Positions 23,129-31,365 of a DNA stretch of 34,535 nucleotides are shown here, piece by piece. Origin of the DNA: SG8-41 sp035456985. Lineage in GTDB: Bacteria; Pseudomonadota; Gammaproteobacteria; Burkholderiales; SG8-41. The notes beneath the pieces were generated by a model. It saw nothing but the letters and a program-made list of their open reading frames with translations, had not been told where the DNA came from and did no database searches. The stretch lies in contig DATICE010000184.1 in the NCBI GenBank assembly GCA_035456985.1, positions 1 to 34,535 of the forward strand, given 5' to 3'. Within the stretch, counting starts at the first letter, position 1, and each line of letters opens with the position of its first letter. Made by a program: the position numbers and the translations under genes.

Positions 23129-24127
23129 ATGCGTATCCAGCGCAGCGTAATAGCGAGTGCAGTGCTGCTCGCCACAACCGTGGCCGGCCCGGCCGCGGCG
23201 TGGGAGCCCACCAAGACGGTCGAGTTCATCATTCCTGCCGGCACCGGCGGCGGCGCCGATCAGATGGCGCGCTTCACCCAGGGCGTGGTCGCCAAGCACA
23301 ACCTGATGAAGCAGTCGGTGGTGCCGATCAACAAATCGGGCGGCGCCGGCGCCGAGGGCTTTCTGGACGTCAAGGCCTCCAAGGGCGACAGCCACAAGAT
23401 CATCATTACGCTGTCCAACCTGTTTACGACCCCGCTCGCGACCGGGGTGCCGTTCAACTGGAAGGACCTGACGCCGGTGGCGATGCTCGCGCTCGACAAT
23501 TTCGTGTTGTGGGTCCCCGCCGACACGGCCTACAAGTCACCCAAGGACTACCTCGATGCGGTCAAGAAGGCCGGTCCCAACAAATTCAAGATGGGCGGCA
23601 CCGGTTCCAAGCAGGAGGACCAGATCATCACCGTCGCGATCGAGAAGGCCTCCGGCACCAAGTTCACCTACGTGCCGTTCAAGGGCGGCGGCACCGTGGC
23701 AACGCAGCTGGTCGGCAAGCACATCGATTCGTCGGTCAACAACCCCATCGAAGCGGTGGCGCACTGGCGCTCGGGGAAGCTCCGCGCGCTGTGCGTGTTC
23801 GACGGCAACCGCATGCCATACAAGAACAAGGTCACCGAGACGATGTCGTGGGGCGATATTCCGACCTGCAAAGAGGCCGGCATCCCGATGGAGTACACCA
23901 TGCTGCGCGGCATCTTCATGCCGTCCGGCGTGTCACAGGACGTGGTGGATTTCTACGTCGAGTTCTTCAGGAGGGTGCGCGCGACCTCGGACTGGCAGGA
24001 GTTCATGGAGCGGGGGGCATTCAACCAGACCTTCATGGCCGGCAAGCAGTACGCGGAATGGGTTGCGCGGGCGGAGAACCTCCACCGCGAACTGATGCGG
24101 GACGCAGGGTTCCTCGCGAAAAAGTAA
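23129..24127 (+). CDS. tctC: Tripartite tricarboxylate transporter substrate-binding protein (TctC/Bug family)
   Basis: A 332-residue periplasmic receptor with a Sec signal peptide (MRIQRSVIASAVLLATTVAG, cleavage near PAAA-W). The mature start WEPTKTVEFIIPAGTGGGAD is the Bug/TctC opening, in which the PAGTGGGAD loop binds a carboxylate of the ligand. The region ANNPIEAVAHWRSGKLRALC (approximate family block) and the C-terminal QYAEWVARAE helix also fit. Ribosome site AGGAGGAG (23115-23122), 6 nt before the ATG. With TctB and TctA it forms a secondary uptake system driven by an ion gradient. Neighbouring oxalate genes and the shared operator make oxalate or a similar small dicarboxylate the leading candidate substrate, but this is inferred. 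Confidence 0.9.
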   Translation: MRIQRSVIASAVLLATTVAGPAAAWEPTKTVEFIIPAGTGGGADQMARFTQGVVAKHNLMKQSVVPINKSGGAGAEGFLDVKASKGDSHKIIITLSNLFTTPLATGVPFNWKDLTPVAMLALDNFVLWVPADTAYKSPKDYLDAVKKAGPNKFKMGGTGSKQEDQIITVAIEKASGTKFTYVPFKGGGTVATQLVGKHIDSSVNNPIEAVAHWRSGKLRALCVFDGNRMPYKNKVTETMSWGDIPTCKEAGIPMEYTMLRGIFMPSGVSQDVVDFYVEFFRRVRATSDWQEFMERGAFNQTFMAGKQYAEWVARAENLHRELMRDAGFLAKK

Positions 24128-24241
24128 CGGTCTGCAGGACGGGTGGCGGGAACTCCCGCCCACCCGTATCGGTTTTCACCTGATCGGGGCGCGCGACAGC
24201 GCCCCGGTTGGCGAATATGTCCTGGGGGGATGAGCTTTCAG

Positions 24242-24748
24242 ATGTCGGATAACCACGGATCAGCGCGGGCCAGCGCACGCACCGTCGTGATCGACCTGGT
24301 GGTGGCGGCGCTGGTTTTTACGCTCGGCGCCATCGTCGGCTACGACAGCTACCGTCTGGGCGCGAGCTGGGGTGCGGACGGGCCGCAGGCCGGATACTTC
24401 CCGTTCTACATCGGGCTGCTGATCTGCATCTGCAGCGTGGTCATATTCGTGCAGAGCTTCGTCCGCCTCGGGACCGACCGCAGAGTATTCGTCACCGCAG
24501 GCCAGTTCAAGCAAGTGCTGGTGATTCTGCTGCCGTCCACCGCTTACGTGATCGGCGTCTGGCTGATCGGCATCTACGTGTCCGCGACTCTGTTCATCGC
24601 CCTGTTCATGAAATTCGCGGGCCACTACAGCTGGCTGCGCAGCGCGGTCTTGGGCCTCGTGGTGAGCATCTCGGCGTTCTTCCTGTTCGAGATTTGGTTC
24701 AAGATCCCGTTGCCCAAGGGACCGGTGGAACGCCTCCTCGGATTCTGA
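24242..24748 (+). CDS. tctB: Tripartite tricarboxylate transporter small membrane subunit (TctB)
   Basis: A 168-residue protein with four transmembrane segments (for example VIDLVVAALVFTLGAIVGYD, FYIGLLICICSVVIFVQSFV and LRSAVLGLVVSISAFFLFEI). The GPQAGYFPFYIGLL stretch after the first helix is the best TctB signature. Starts at ATG 24242 or ATG 24230 are possible; a G-run (24224-24229) touches the earlier one directly but is 12 nt from the later, so 24242 is preferred. The role is structural support for TctA. It is 114 bp after tctC and 25 bp before tctA. Confidence 0.87.
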   Translation: MSDNHGSARASARTVVIDLVVAALVFTLGAIVGYDSYRLGASWGADGPQAGYFPFYIGLLICICSVVIFVQSFVRLGTDRRVFVTAGQFKQVLVILLPSTAYVIGVWLIGIYVSATLFIALFMKFAGHYSWLRSAVLGLVVSISAFFLFEIWFKIPLPKGPVERLLGF

Positions 24749-24773
24749 GCTGGCGGGGTAGAGGAATCGGCAA

Positions 24774-26291
24774 GTGGAAGAGATCAACGCGCTATTTCAC
24801 GGCTTCTCGGTTGCGCTGACGCCGTTCAACCTCGGCCTGATGGTGGTCGGCATCGTGCTCGGTGTCATCATCGGCGTGCTGCCGGGCCTGGGCGGCGCGA
24901 ACGGCGTGGCGATCCTGCTCCCGCTCACCTTCAGCATGCCGCCGACCTCGGCCATTATCATGCTCTCGTGCATCTACTGGGGGGCGCTGTTCGGCGGCGC
25001 GATCACCTCGGTGCTGTTCAACATCCCGGGCGAGCCGTGGTCGGTGGCGACCACATTCGACGGCTATCCGATGGCCCAGGACGGCCGCGCAGGCGAGGCG
25101 CTGACGGGGGCGTTCACCTCCTCGTTCGTGGGCGCGCTGGTGGCAGTGCTGATGTTTACTTTCATCGCGCCGCTGGTCGCAAGCTTTGCGCTGCAGTTCG
25201 GCCCGCCGGAGTTCTTCGCGGTCTATTTGCTCACCTTCTGCAGCTTTGTCGGCACTGGCAAGGGCAACCCTTTCAAGATCGTGGCGGCGATGATGCTGGG
25301 CTTCGCCATGGCCGCGGTCGGCATCGATATTGTCACCGGCCAGCTGCGACTCACGTTCGGGTTCACCGAACTCCTGTCCGGCTTTCACTTCCTGGTGGCC
25401 GTGATCGGGCTCTTCGGCATCGGCGAGATCCTGCTGTCCATGGAGGAGGGGCTGTCGTTCTCGGGGCACTCGGCAAAGATCAATCCGAAAATCGTGCTCG
25501 AGACCTGGGCGAAGCTCCCGCGCTACTGGGCGACCTCGATCAGAAGCTGCATCATCGGCTGCTGGATGGGCATCATCCCGGGGGGAGCGACCCCCGCCTC
25601 CTTCATGAGCTATGGCATCGCGCGGAAGATGTCGAAGAACGGCGACAAGTTCGGCACCGGCCAGCTCGAAGGGGTGGTTGCGCCGGAGACCGCGGCGCAT
25701 GCCGCGGGCACCTCCGCCCTGCTGCCCATGATTACGCTGGGGATTCCCGGCTCGCCGACCGCAGCGGTGCTGCTGGGGGGGCTGCTGATCTGGGGCCTGC
25801 AGCCGGGACCGCTGCTGTTCGTCGAGCAGAAGGACTTCGTGTGGGGGCTGATCGCCAGCATGTATCTTGGCAATATCGCCGGCTTGATCATCGTGCTGAC
25901 GATGGTGCCGCTGTTCGCCGCCATCCTGCGCGTGCCGTTCCCGATCATCGCGCCGGTCATCGTCGTGATCTGCGCCATTGGCGCCTTCACCGTCAAGAAC
26001 AACATACTCGACGTCTGGATGATGGTGGTATTCGGGATCGTCGGCTACGTCTTCCGCAAGCTCGACTATCCGCTCGCCCCGATGGTGCTGGCGCTGGTGC
26101 TGGGAGATTCGGCCGAGAGCGCGTTCCGGCAGTCGATGCTGATCTCGCAGGGCGACCTCACGATCTTTTTCTCGAACTGGCTGGTGGGCAGCATGACCGG
26201 CCTCGCGCTGGTCGCGCTGTTCTGGCCGCTGATCTCGGCGGGAATCGCCCGGATGCGCGCGGCGGCAACGGCCGCGGCGCGAAGTACCTAA
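24774..26291 (+). CDS. tctA: Tripartite tricarboxylate transporter large permease (TctA)
   Basis: A 505-residue permease with about 12 transmembrane segments, starting at GTG 24774 with GAGG 9 nt upstream. Family signatures are VLPGLGGANGVAILLPLTF (38-56, mirrored by a second glycine-rich loop), the segment ending GGAITSVLFNIPGEP, and the second-half GIIPGGATPASFMSYG with TLGIPGSPTAAVLLGGLLIW. The two proline/glycine loops are the internal repeat that forms the substrate site. Residue count is normal (about 500). Its TAA overlaps the stop of the convergent regulator gene by 4 bp, so the two transcripts have complementary 3' ends. Works with tctB and tctC. Confidence 0.95.
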   Translation: MEEINALFHGFSVALTPFNLGLMVVGIVLGVIIGVLPGLGGANGVAILLPLTFSMPPTSAIIMLSCIYWGALFGGAITSVLFNIPGEPWSVATTFDGYPMAQDGRAGEALTGAFTSSFVGALVAVLMFTFIAPLVASFALQFGPPEFFAVYLLTFCSFVGTGKGNPFKIVAAMMLGFAMAAVGIDIVTGQLRLTFGFTELLSGFHFLVAVIGLFGIGEILLSMEEGLSFSGHSAKINPKIVLETWAKLPRYWATSIRSCIIGCWMGIIPGGATPASFMSYGIARKMSKNGDKFGTGQLEGVVAPETAAHAAGTSALLPMITLGIPGSPTAAVLLGGLLIWGLQPGPLLFVEQKDFVWGLIASMYLGNIAGLIIVLTMVPLFAAILRVPFPIIAPVIVVICAIGAFTVKNNILDVWMMVVFGIVGYVFRKLDYPLAPMVLALVLGDSAESAFRQSMLISQGDLTIFFSNWLVGSMTGLALVALFWPLISAGIARMRAAATAAARST

Positions 26292-26896
26292 ATTTTCCCG
26301 TGACGCTTGAGCCGCGAGAGCGTCTCGGGTGAGAGATTGAGATGGGAGGCGAGCTCTTTCTTCGGCAGACGGCCGGCAAGGCCTGCATGCTTGCGCAGGA
26401 AACGCTGGACGCGCCCCGGCGCGTCGAGCAGGTGCAGCGTGATGGTGTGCGCCATGACTTCGCTCATGAGCTTCATGATCTCGAACTCGAACGCGCTCTT
26501 CACCGCGGGATACTGCTCGAGGAACTGCACCCAGCGCGGCATCGAGAGCTTGGCGACGCGCACCCGGGTCACCGCGCGGATCGAGTACGGAATCGGCGTC
26601 TTCAGACGCCACGCGGCGTAGCTGGTGTCGATGTCGCTCTCCGCGGCGAAGCGCAGGATCATCTCCTTGCCCCGGGCGTTCGACACCACGCGCTTGAGGA
26701 TGCCGTCGATGATGAAGTATTGCTCCATGGAGCGGTCACCCTGATGCTCGAGCCGTTCGCCCTTGGGGTAGTCCATCACTTCGAGCAGCGGCTCGAGCTC
26801 CCGCCATTGCGCGGGCTCGAGGTGCTTCAAGACGCGGTTTTGCCGCAGCTGCAGGCGCACGATCTTCGCTTCCGGATGGCGCTCGAGCAGGGGCAT
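26288..26896 (-). CDS. Crp/Fnr-family transcriptional regulator without iron-sulfur cysteines
   Basis: A 202-residue protein. Residues about 20-130 form the cyclic-nucleotide-binding-type beta-barrel (KGERLEHQGDRSMEQYFIID), followed by the long dimer helix (about 132-158). The C-terminal winged helix contains LPKKELASHLNLSPETLSRL, with Glu191, Ser194 and Arg195 in the positions Fnr uses to read TTGA half-sites. There is no cysteine at all, so it cannot hold an oxygen-sensing Fe-S cluster, and the cAMP-contact residues of Crp are not evident; the effector is unknown. The protein ends soon after the recognition helix (KRHGKI), as in several relatives. It is divergent from oxc and convergent with tctA. 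The TTGAC-N4-GTCAA palindrome in its promoter is a likely autoregulatory site. Confidence 0.92.
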   Translation of the reverse strand: MPLLERHPEAKIVRLQLRQNRVLKHLEPAQWRELEPLLEVMDYPKGERLEHQGDRSMEQYFIIDGILKRVVSNARGKEMILRFAAESDIDTSYAAWRLKTPIPYSIRAVTRVRVAKLSMPRWVQFLEQYPAVKSAFEFEIMKLMSEVMAHTITLHLLDAPGRVQRFLRKHAGLAGRLPKKELASHLNLSPETLSRLKRHGKI

Positions 26897-26944
26897 GAGG
26901 GGATTCGCCGCGATGCGGCGGCAGGGCAGCTGCGTTCCGTGGCG

Positions 26945-27003
26945 AGTATAAACTCAGAAAGTTGACCGAGGTCAAGGCCGCGCCCGCCGCGAGCGCTTAT
27001 ATT
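26945..27003. promoter_or_regulatory. Divergent regulator/oxc promoters sharing one Crp/Fnr-type operator
   Basis: The operator TTGACCGAGGTCAA is at 26962-26975 (centre 26968.5). Toward oxc, a -10 TATATT (26998-27003) predicts a start at about 27010, so the site is centred at -41.5, the class II activator position, and replaces a -35. Toward the regulator, a -10 TATACT (minus, 26950-26945) gives a start at about 26938. There the site is centred near -30, covering the TTGACC -35 (19-bp spacing) and part of the spacer, where binding should block polymerase. This geometry predicts activation of oxc and self-repression of the regulator. Hexamers and palindrome are seen; the effects are inferred. 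Confidence 0.8.
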
Positions 27004-27052
27004 TGACGTCCTTTCAGGCAGTTATCGGATATTCCACCCCGAGGAGAGAGCC

Positions 27053-28813
27053 ATGGGTAATGTCGAGAACCCCGTCGCCGCAGCCGCTGCCGACGCGCAG
27101 GGGGCGCAGGAAGCTACAACCGACGGCTTCGGCCTGGTCATCGCCGCCTTGAAGCTGAACGGCATCGACACGATCTTCGGCCTGCCCGGCATCCCGATCA
27201 CCGATCTCACCCGCAGGGCGCAGGCCGCGGGGATGCGCGTGATCGCGTTCCGCCACGAGCAGAACGCCGGCAATGCCGCCGCCATCGCCGGGTTCATGAC
27301 ACAGAAGCCGGGCATCTGCCTGACGGTGTCCGCCCCCGGCTTCCTGAACGGCTTGACGGCGCTCGCCAACGCCACCACCAATTGCTTCCCGATGATCCTC
27401 ATCAGCGGCTCCAGCGAGCGCGAGATCGTCGACCTGCAGCAGGGCGACTACGAGGAGATGGACCAGCTCGCCATCGCCAAGCCGCTCGCCAAGGCTGCCT
27501 TCCGCGTGCTCCACGCCGAGGATATCGGCATCGGCATCGCGCGCGCCATCCGCGCCGCCGTCTCCGGCCGCCCGGGCGGCGTCTACCTCGACCTGCCGGC
27601 GAAGCTGTTCCCGCAGAGCCTCGAAGCGGAAGCCGGCAAGCGGTCGCTCATCAAGGTCGTCGATCCGGCGCCGCGCCAGATGCCGGCCCCGGAAGCCGTG
27701 AAGCGCGCGCTCGACCTGCTCAAAGACGCCAAACGTCCGCTCATCATCCTCGGCAAGGGCGCGGCCTACGCCCAGGCCGACGCCGACATCCGCGCGCTCA
27801 TCGAACGCACCGGCATTCCCTATCTGCCGATGGCCATGGCCAAGGGCCTGCTCCCCGACACGCACCCGCAGTGCGCCTCCGCCGCCCGCTCCTTCGTGCT
27901 GCCCGAGGCGGACGTGGTGATGCTGATCGGCGCGCGGTTGAACTGGCTGCTCGCGCACGGCAAGGGCAAGACCTGGGGGGGCAAGAGCGCGAAGGACTGG
28001 GGCGGCCAGAAATTCATCCAGGTCGATATCTCGCCGCAGGAGGCGGACAGCAACGTGCGCATCGACGCGCCCGTGGTCGGCGACATCGGCTCCTGCGTCG
28101 CGGCGCTCCTCGGCGGCATCGGCACGGGCTGGGGCAAGCCGTCGGCGGACTGGCTCGGCGCCATCGCCGAGCGCAAGGACAAGAACATCGCGAAGATGGC
28201 CGAGACCCTTGCCAAGAACCCGGCGCCGATGAATTTCCACAGCGCGTTGAACGTCGTGCGCGACATCGTCAAGGCCAACCCGGGCGCCTATCTCGTCAAC
28301 GAAGGCGCCAACGCGCTCGACTTCACGCGCAGCATCGTCGACATGTACCAGCCGCGCAAGCGCCTGGACGTCGGCACCTGGGGCGTGATGGGCATCGGCA
28401 TGGGCTTTGCCGTGGGGGCCGCGGTGGTGAGCGGGGAGCCGGTGCTCGCGGTCGAGGGCGACAGCGCCTTCGGCTTCTCCGGCATGGAAGTCGAGACCAT
28501 CTGCCGCTACAACCTGCCGGTTTGCGTGGTGATCCTGAACAACAACGGCGTCTACCGCGGCGACGAGAAGAATCCGACGGGCGGCCGCGACCCGGCGCCC
28601 CTGGTGTTCGTCAAGGACGCGCGCTACGAGAAGCTGATGGAGGCCTTCGGCGGCGTGGGCGTGCACGCCACCACCCCGGCCGAGCTGCGCAAGGGCATGG
28701 AGGAAGCTATCCGCTCGCGCAGGCCCACGCTCATCAATGCGGTCATCGATGAAGGCGCCGGCACGGAAAGCGGCCGTATCACGAGCCTGAATCCGACCGC
28801 GAAGAAGAAATAG
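27053..28813 (+). CDS. oxc: Oxalyl-CoA decarboxylase
   Basis: A 586-residue thiamine-diphosphate enzyme converting oxalyl-CoA to formyl-CoA and CO2. The N-terminal PYR domain has FGLPGIPITDL and the catalytic Glu69 in FRHEQNAGN. The stretch SAPGFLNGLTALANATTNCF and the block SGSSEREIVDLQQGDYEEMD (118-137) are near-identical to my memory of the Oxalobacter enzyme. The C-terminal ThDP/Mg motif is GDSAFGF...NNN (469-498). The middle domain holds the ADP-activator/CoA-type Rossmann region. Ribosome site GAGGAGAG stands about 4 nt from the ATG. It opens the oxc-frc-formyltransferase operon. Enzyme identity is very secure. Confidence 0.97.
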   Translation: MGNVENPVAAAAADAQGAQEATTDGFGLVIAALKLNGIDTIFGLPGIPITDLTRRAQAAGMRVIAFRHEQNAGNAAAIAGFMTQKPGICLTVSAPGFLNGLTALANATTNCFPMILISGSSEREIVDLQQGDYEEMDQLAIAKPLAKAAFRVLHAEDIGIGIARAIRAAVSGRPGGVYLDLPAKLFPQSLEAEAGKRSLIKVVDPAPRQMPAPEAVKRALDLLKDAKRPLIILGKGAAYAQADADIRALIERTGIPYLPMAMAKGLLPDTHPQCASAARSFVLPEADVVMLIGARLNWLLAHGKGKTWGGKSAKDWGGQKFIQVDISPQEADSNVRIDAPVVGDIGSCVAALLGGIGTGWGKPSADWLGAIAERKDKNIAKMAETLAKNPAPMNFHSALNVVRDIVKANPGAYLVNEGANALDFTRSIVDMYQPRKRLDVGTWGVMGIGMGFAVGAAVVSGEPVLAVEGDSAFGFSGMEVETICRYNLPVCVVILNNNGVYRGDEKNPTGGRDPAPLVFVKDARYEKLMEAFGGVGVHATTPAELRKGMEEAIRSRRPTLINAVIDEGAGTESGRITSLNPTAKKK

Positions 28814-28829
28814 GTTTTTGGAGGTCAGA

Positions 28830-30101
28830 ATGGAAGCACTCAAGGGAATCCGCATCCTCGACATGTCGCACGTGCAGGCGGGCCCGACCTGCTCGCAGCT
28901 GCTTGCGTGGCTCGGCGCCGACGTGATCAAGTTCGAGAACCCTGCCGGCGACGCGACGCGCGGGCAGCTGCGCGACGTGCCGAACGCCGACAGCCTGTAT
29001 TTCACGATGCTCAACTGCAACAAGCGCTCGATCACCGTGAACATGAAGAGCGCCGAGGGCAAGCAGGTGTTCGTGGACCTGCTGAAGAAGTGCGACATCC
29101 TCATGGAGAACTTCGGCCCGGGCGTGCTCGACCGCTTTGGCTTCAGCTGGGAGAAGATCCACGAGATCAACCCGAAGATCGTCATGGGCTCGATCAAGGG
29201 GTTCGGCTCCACCGGCCCCTACGCCGATTTCAAGGCCTATGAGAACGTCGCGCAGGCTATGGGTGGCGCCATGAGCACCACGGGCGTCCCCGAAGGCCCG
29301 CCGTTCGTGACCGGCGCGCAGATCGGGGATACCGGAACCGGCCTGCACCTCGCAATCGGGCTGCTCGCCGCGTTGAGGCAAGCGGACCGCACCGGCAAGG
29401 GCCAGTACGTCGAGGTGGCGATGATGGACGGCGTGATGAACCTCTGCCGCGTGAAGTTCCGCGACCACCAGCGCCTCACGCGCCAGGCGCTGTCCGAGTA
29501 CTCTGTGCCGACGAACCAGGGCATGGGCGCCGTACCGCGCGCCGGCAACGACTCCGGCGGCGGCCAGCTCGGCAATGCGATCCGCTGCAAGCCCGGGGGC
29601 CCCAATGACTTCCTGTATGTCGTGGTGCAGGAGGCTGTGTGGGATCCGCTTGCGAAGCGCATCGGACCCGATCTCGGCATGCCGGATCTCGCAACGGACC
29701 CCAAGTTCGCCAAGATCGCCGACCGGCGCAAGAATCAGGCCGCGATGTGGGAGCTGATCGGCGAGTTCGCGCTGAAGCACACGAAACGCGAGCTGATGGC
29801 GATCCTCAATCCACTGGATGTGCCGTGCGGGCCGATCATGAGCACCGAGGACCTCGCCAATGACGAGCATGTGCGCGGACGCCAGATGTGGGTCGAGCTC
29901 GACCACCCGCAGCGCGGCAAGTGGTTCAACGTGGGTATGCCGATCAAGCTGTCGGATTCGCCGGCGGTGATCAGGCGCTCGCCCACGCTGGGCGAGCATA
30001 CCGAGGAGGTCCTTAGGGAGGTCCTCGGCTACAGCGAGGAAAAGGTCGCGCAGCTGAAGGGCGCGGGGGCGTTTTCGGTCCCTCCCAAGAAAGCCGCTTG
30101 A
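28830..30101 (+). CDS. frc: Formyl-CoA:oxalate CoA-transferase (class III)
   Basis: A 423-residue class III CoA-transferase. It starts MEALKGIRILDMSHVQAGPT, then has NADSLYFTMLNCNKRSITVN and ENFGPGVLDRFGFSWE. The catalytic aspartate is Asp167 in QIGDTGTGLH, and the glycine-rich flap NDSGGGQLGNAI (the GGGGQ-type loop that closes over the active site) is present. The C-terminus has IPCG-like DVPCGPIMSTEDL. It moves CoA from formyl-CoA, or another donor such as succinyl-CoA, to oxalate. The ATG at 28830 is chosen because GGAGGT (28820-28825) lies 4 nt upstream; a TTG at 28818 sits within that ribosome site. It follows oxc by 16 bp. Confidence 0.93.
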   Translation: MEALKGIRILDMSHVQAGPTCSQLLAWLGADVIKFENPAGDATRGQLRDVPNADSLYFTMLNCNKRSITVNMKSAEGKQVFVDLLKKCDILMENFGPGVLDRFGFSWEKIHEINPKIVMGSIKGFGSTGPYADFKAYENVAQAMGGAMSTTGVPEGPPFVTGAQIGDTGTGLHLAIGLLAALRQADRTGKGQYVEVAMMDGVMNLCRVKFRDHQRLTRQALSEYSVPTNQGMGAVPRAGNDSGGGQLGNAIRCKPGGPNDFLYVVVQEAVWDPLAKRIGPDLGMPDLATDPKFAKIADRRKNQAAMWELIGEFALKHTKRELMAILNPLDVPCGPIMSTEDLANDEHVRGRQMWVELDHPQRGKWFNVGMPIKLSDSPAVIRRSPTLGEHTEEVLREVLGYSEEKVAQLKGAGAFSVPPKKAA

Positions 30102-30197
30102 GCGGGGCGCAGACTCGCGCCCGCCCGGATCCCGGCGCGTTGGAGCGAGCGGCCTGCCGTTCGACGCGCCGTTTCATTTAGAGAACGGAGACGAAGA

Positions 30198-31130
30198 GTG
30201 AGAATCGCAATTATCGGCCAGCAGGATTTCGGGAAAGCTGTCCTCGAGGCGTTCCTCGCCCGCAAGGACGAGGTCGCCGGCGTCTTTTGCGCGCCGGAGA
30301 AACCGGGCGCCAAGGCCGACCCCCTGCGGGCGGCTGCCGAGGAGAAGGGGCTCAAGGTGTTCCAGTTCAAGTCCCTGCGCGACCCGGAAGCGCACGAGGC
30401 GATGCAGGGCCTCAAGGCCGATCTTGGGATCATGGCTTACGTGCTGCAGTTCGCGCCGGATACCCTGGTGAAAATCCCGCGCCTGGGCACGATCCAGTAT
30501 CACCCCTCGTTGCTGCCCAAGTATCGGGGCCCGTCCTCGATCAATTGGCCGATCATCCGCGGCGATGCCCGCACGGGGCTCACGATCTTCCGCCCCACGG
30601 AGGGGCTCGACGAGGGGCCGATCGTGCTGCAGAAGGAATGCGACATCGGACCGGACGAGACGCTCGGCGACGTCTACTTCAACAAGCTGTTCCCGACGGG
30701 CGTCAAGGCGATGCTCGAAGCGGCCGACCTGGTGCACGCGGGCAAGCACCGCGAAACGGTGCAGGATGAGTCGCGGGCGAGCTACGAAGGCTGGTTCCGT
30801 GACGCCGAGGCGCGCATCAGCTGGGCCTGCCACGTGGACTTCGTCTACAACCTGATCCGCGGTTCCAACCCGGCGCCGGGCGCCTGGACGACGTTGAACG
30901 GCAGGAAACTGCAGATTTTCGACGCGCGCAAACGCGTGTTTCGGCGCTTCGCAGAGGTCAGGGGTAAGGTAGGCGAAGTGACCGATATCACCGAGGCAAG
31001 CTTCAAGGTTACCGCGCAGGGCGGCGTGATCGAGGTGCTGCGCGCGCGTGGGGAGGAAGGGAAAAAACTCTCCGGCGGCGAGTTCGCCCGCGCGGCGGGC
31101 CTTACGCCCGGCGCCTTGCTCGGCACTTAA
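30198..31130 (+). CDS. Formyltransferase-fold protein like the N-terminal domain of 10-formyl-THF dehydrogenase
   Basis: A 310-residue protein that starts MRIAIIGQQDFGKAVLEAFL. It contains YHPSLLPKYRGPSSINWPII, GLTIFRPTEGLDEGPIVLQK and FPTGVKAMLEAADLV, then a C-terminal OB-like domain (PGAWTTLNGRKLQIFDAR). These blocks are closer, from memory, to the hydrolase domain of ALDH1L1 than to methionyl-tRNA formyltransferase, although databases may call it Fmt. Catalytic His102 and Asp138 are present. The residue two before the histidine is Gln100, where Fmt has Asn and ALDH1L1 has Ile. Its place 96 bp after frc suggests a job on formyl groups from oxalate: 10-formyl-THF hydrolysis or formyl exchange between CoA and folate. 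Neither is shown. Signal peptide absent, so cytoplasmic. Confidence 0.85.
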   Translation: MRIAIIGQQDFGKAVLEAFLARKDEVAGVFCAPEKPGAKADPLRAAAEEKGLKVFQFKSLRDPEAHEAMQGLKADLGIMAYVLQFAPDTLVKIPRLGTIQYHPSLLPKYRGPSSINWPIIRGDARTGLTIFRPTEGLDEGPIVLQKECDIGPDETLGDVYFNKLFPTGVKAMLEAADLVHAGKHRETVQDESRASYEGWFRDAEARISWACHVDFVYNLIRGSNPAPGAWTTLNGRKLQIFDARKRVFRRFAEVRGKVGEVTDITEASFKVTAQGGVIEVLRARGEEGKKLSGGEFARAAGLTPGALLGT

Positions 31131-31153
31131 CGGTCGCTTCGCACTCCCCATCG

Positions 31154-31180
31154 GGCCGGCACCGCGTTCACGAGCCGGCC
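31154..31180. terminator. Hairpin after the formyltransferase gene (weak or Rho-dependent terminator)
   Basis: GGCCGGC (31154-31160) and GCCGGCC (31174-31180) form a 7-bp all-GC stem with a 13-nt loop, 23 bp after the stop at 31130. No T-run follows. The remaining gap to 31365 becomes AT-richer from about 31250, with a TAAAAT (31259-31264) that could be a -10 for the phosphatase gene; no gene is seen in it. Confidence 0.35.
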
Positions 31181-31365
31181 GCTCCGGTCAATCCCCGCAT
31201 CCTGGTGTGGCTGCGGCGCACGCGCGCCGAAAAAACCGCCTCGATTCCGCGAATATCGTAAAATACATGAGTAGGCGGCGATAACCCGCTCAATAATAAG
31301 AAAACTCGGGAATAGGGATGAGAAGACTCGATTTCTGGTGTGCTGACTGGTAGTTCCCAGGCGCG

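Noticed and set aside
30198..31130. Housekeeping methionyl-tRNA formyltransferase (fmt)
   Set aside because: No def gene is adjacent, the conserved Asn before the catalytic His is Gln, and the blocks look closer to the ALDH1L1 N-terminal domain; not fully excluded.
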